Below are positions 61,752-64,000 of a stretch of DNA of 64,000 nt, one piece after another; the stretch's first letter is position 1; each line of letters opens with the position of its first letter. The position numbers and the translations under genes are program-made. The notes beneath the pieces are model-generated. The model was not told where the DNA came from. It searched no databases and saw only the letters and a program-made list of their open reading frames with translations. The stretch lies in the NCBI RefSeq assembly GCF_015594725.1, contig NZ_JADNRC010000004.1:124001-188000 (forward strand), written 5' to 3'. Source of the stretch: Flavobacterium sp. ALJ2 (GTDB lineage: Bacteria > Bacteroidota > Bacteroidia > Flavobacteriales > Flavobacteriaceae).

Positions 61752-64000
61752 TTACCCAACTAAATTAATGATTTTTCCAGGAACGATAATTACTTTGTTT
61801 GGTGTTTTACCATCCAATTGTTTTAACGTTCTTTCATCTTTCATAATGATTTCTTCGATTTGCTCTTTGGTTAAATCTAAAGGCAATTCGATTGTAAAAC
61901 GCATTTTTCCGTTAAATGAAACTGGGTATTCCTTGCTACTTTCTACCAAATGTTTAGGTTCGAAAGTAGGGAAAGCAACAGTTGCAATAGATGTTGTATG
62001 ACCTAATAACGACCATAATTCTTCAGCGATATGTGGTGCATAAGGCGAAATTACAATTGCTAAAGGCTCAAGTATAGCACGAGAATGACAGTTTTGTGTA
62101 GATAATTCGTTTACACAAATCATAAACTGACTTACAGAAGTATTGAAAGAAAAACTCTCAATATCTTCTACCACTTTTTTAATGGTTTTGTGTAATGATT
62201 TTAAGTTGTCTTTTGTTGGCTCATCATTGGTAATAATTAAACCATTATCATCAAAATACAAGCGACATAGTTTTTTCAAGAAACCAAATACTCCCGAAAT
62301 TCCAGCGGTATTCCAAGGTTTAGCTTGCTCTAACGGACCTAAGAACATTTCGTATAAACGTAATGTATCGGCGCCATATTCATTACAAATGTCATCTGGT
62401 GTAACTACATTATAATATGATTTCGACATTTTTTCGACCTCGCGACCTACAATGTATTTTCCGTTTTCATCAAAAATAAATTCGGCAGTATTAAAATCTT
62501 CTCTCCAATTTTTAAACTTTTCAATATCCAATTCATCAGAAGAGTTTACGAAATGAACGTCAACACGAATCGGTTGTACGTTTTGATCTTCAATTTTGTT
62601 TTTAGATATAAAAGTGTTTGTTCCTTCAAGTCTATAAACATAAGCAGTAGTTCCCAAGATCATTCCTTGATTAATCAGTTTTTTGAATGGTTCTTCAGTT
62701 GGAGCGAAGCCCTTATCTTTTAAGAATTTATTCCAAAAGCGAGAATACAATAAATGTCCCGTTGCGTGCTCACTTCCTCCAATATATAAATCGACACTTT
62801 CCCAGTAGGCCAAAGCTTCTTTACTTGCAAATTCATTTTCGTTATGCGCATCCATATAACGCATCCAGTACCAAGAACTTCCTGCCCAACCTGGCATAGT
62901 GTTCAATTCTAATGGAAAGATTGTTACATTGTCAACCAAATCAGTATTTACAACTGTATTCGTTTTAGTATCCCAAGCCCAAACAGCGGCATTTCCTAAA
63001 GGAGGCAATCCGTCTTCGGTAGGTAAGTATTTTTCTACTTCAGGTAAAATAATTGGTAAATGTTGCGTAGCAATCATTTGTGGCAATCCATTTACATAAT
63101 AAACAGGGAAAGGCTCCCCCCAGTAACGCTGACGTGAAAATACGGCATCACGCAAACGGTAATTGGTTTTTCCTGTTCCTTGATTTAGTTTCTCTAATTC
63201 GGCTATTGCTTTTTGAGTTGCCTCTTTGTAATTTAATCCGTTTAAGAAATCAGAATTTGCAATTTCAACATTATCTTTAGAACCGTAAGCGGCTTCAGAA
63301 ATATCAACATTAGCAAAAATATTTTTGATTTCTGGCATTCCGTTTTGCCCTTTAAAGAAATTGGCAAAAGCATAATCTCTTTCGTCTCCACAAGGAACTG
63401 CCATTACAGCACCAGTTCCATATCCAGCCAAAACATAATCACCAATCCAAACAGGAATTGGTTCTTTTGTAAAAGGATGTTCAGCATAAGCACCTGTAAA
63501 TACACCAGAAATGGTTTTTACGTCGGCCATACGCTCACGCTCAGAACGTTTTGCCGTTTTTTCGATATAGGCTTCAATAGTTGCTTTTTGTTCTGGAGTT
63601 GTAATCTCAGCAACCAAAGGATGTTCAGGAGCCAATGTCATAAATGTAACTCCAAAAATAGTATCAGGGCGAGTGGTGAAAACTTCTATAGTTCTGGGCT
63701 CAGAGCTCTGGGCTGAGGGCACTACACGGAAAGAAACCATCGCTCCAACGGATTTTCCAATCCAGTTACGTTGACTTTCTTTGATGCTTTCGCTCCAGTC
63801 AATATCGTTAAGACCTTGCAACAAACGTTCTGCATAAGCAGAAATACGCATGCTCCATTGTGTCATCTTTTTACGAATTACAGGATAACCACCGCGTTCA
63901 GAAACTCCGTTTACGATTTCGTCATTTGCTAAAACAGTTCCTAAACCAGGACACCAGTTTACTTCGGTTTCTGCTAAATAGGTTAATCTGTATTGTAATA
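61752..64000 (-). CDS. leuS: Leucyl-tRNA synthetase (5' end outside the window)
   Basis: C-terminal part of LeuRS, about 749 codons up to the window edge on the minus strand; the frame runs through 63867-64000 (LTYLAETEVNWCPGLGTVLA), so the internal ATG at 63866 is not the start. Seen here: the editing (CP1) region with TTRPDTIFGVTFM, the KMSKS loop (KMSKSYYNVV) and the anticodon-binding region with the C-terminal GKIINLVG. The HIGH motif is outside the window. Confidence 0.96.
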   Translation of the reverse strand, partial: LQYRLTYLAETEVNWCPGLGTVLANDEIVNGVSERGGYPVIRKKMTQWSMRISAYAERLLQGLNDIDWSESIKESQRNWIGKSVGAMVSFRVVPSAQSSEPRTIEVFTTRPDTIFGVTFMTLAPEHPLVAEITTPEQKATIEAYIEKTAKRSERERMADVKTISGVFTGAYAEHPFTKEPIPVWIGDYVLAGYGTGAVMAVPCGDERDYAFANFFKGQNGMPEIKNIFANVDISEAAYGSKDNVEIANSDFLNGLNYKEATQKAIAELEKLNQGTGKTNYRLRDAVFSRQRYWGEPFPVYYVNGLPQMIATQHLPIILPEVEKYLPTEDGLPPLGNAAVWAWDTKTNTVVNTDLVDNVTIFPLELNTMPGWAGSSWYWMRYMDAHNENEFASKEALAYWESVDLYIGGSEHATGHLLYSRFWNKFLKDKGFAPTEEPFKKLINQGMILGTTAYVYRLEGTNTFISKNKIEDQNVQPIRVDVHFVNSSDELDIEKFKNWREDFNTAEFIFDENGKYIVGREVEKMSKSYYNVVTPDDICNEYGADTLRLYEMFLGPLEQAKPWNTAGISGVFGFLKKLCRLYFDDNGLIITNDEPTKDNLKSLHKTIKKVVEDIESFSFNTSVSQFMICVNELSTQNCHSRAILEPLAIVISPYAPHIAEELWSLLGHTTSIATVAFPTFEPKHLVESSKEYPVSFNGKMRFTIELPLDLTKEQIEEIIMKDERTLKQLDGKTPNKVIIVPGKIINLVG

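Overview
The window is a stretch of an AT-rich chromosome from the Bacteroidota, most likely a Flavobacterium or close relative. Several signs agree: SusC/SusD pairs, lipoprotein signals of the flavobacterial type, -7 promoter boxes of the form TAnnTTTG, flavobacterial gene orders (DUF177-rpmF-fabH-accB-accC) and proteins typical of the family (HopJ-like protein, PepSY-like secreted proteins, LpxR-like deacylase).

Layout. (1) 1-10.6 kb, minus strand: one catabolic operon. A SusC/SusD outer-membrane pair comes first in transcription order, then a GntP-type permease, a RidA deaminase, a PfkB/KdgK sugar kinase, a KDPG aldolase, a D-serine-dehydratase-like PLP enzyme and an M19 dipeptidase, then a gene cut by the window edge. 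Read as a pathway, these genes would take up a 2-amino-2-deoxy-sugar acid (or a related D-beta-hydroxy amino acid, perhaps released from a conjugate), deaminate it to a 2-keto-3-deoxy acid, phosphorylate it and cleave it to pyruvate and a triose phosphate. (2) 10.9-17.3 kb: chromosomal genes including a nitrilase-family omega-amidase, an Ig-like lipoprotein, two secreted proteins of unknown function and methylmalonyl-CoA epimerase. (3) 17.45-29.19 kb: an 11.7-kb integrated element in the 3' end of a tRNA-Met(CAT) gene. A 14-bp piece of the tRNA is repeated at the far end. The element has a tyrosine integrase, an excisionase-like HTH protein, a Cro-like HTH protein behind a 41-bp palindrome, a DUF6046 phage tail-type protein, a putative rolling-circle initiator with a candidate origin region, several unknown small proteins, and at its right end a probable cargo unit of a membrane protein with a PUA/EVE-like N-terminal domain and a small two-helix membrane protein. 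(4) 29.5-35.5 kb: riboflavin synthase, pdxA, and the fatty-acid initiation cluster (DUF177, rpmF, fabH, accB, accC). (5) 35.7-41.3 kb: five tandem copies of a small PepSY-like secreted protein, followed by a sigma-54 response regulator and a convergent hybrid histidine kinase. (6) 41.5-64 kb: housekeeping and envelope genes (S9 peptidase, DAO-family oxidoreductase, mtgA, lpxR-like gene, tRNA-Ala, enoyl-CoA hydratase, queD-like gene, lpxH, MFS transporter, recJ, rsmI, thymidine kinase, rpoN, asnS, zinc peptidase, leuS).

The best candidates for undescribed biology are the element and its right-end cargo pair, the amino-sugar-acid operon inferred from gene content, and the recently amplified PepSY-like cluster beside a sigma-54 two-component system. 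RpoN, which such a regulator needs, is encoded in the same window. Function calls rest on motifs read by eye; no database search was possible.
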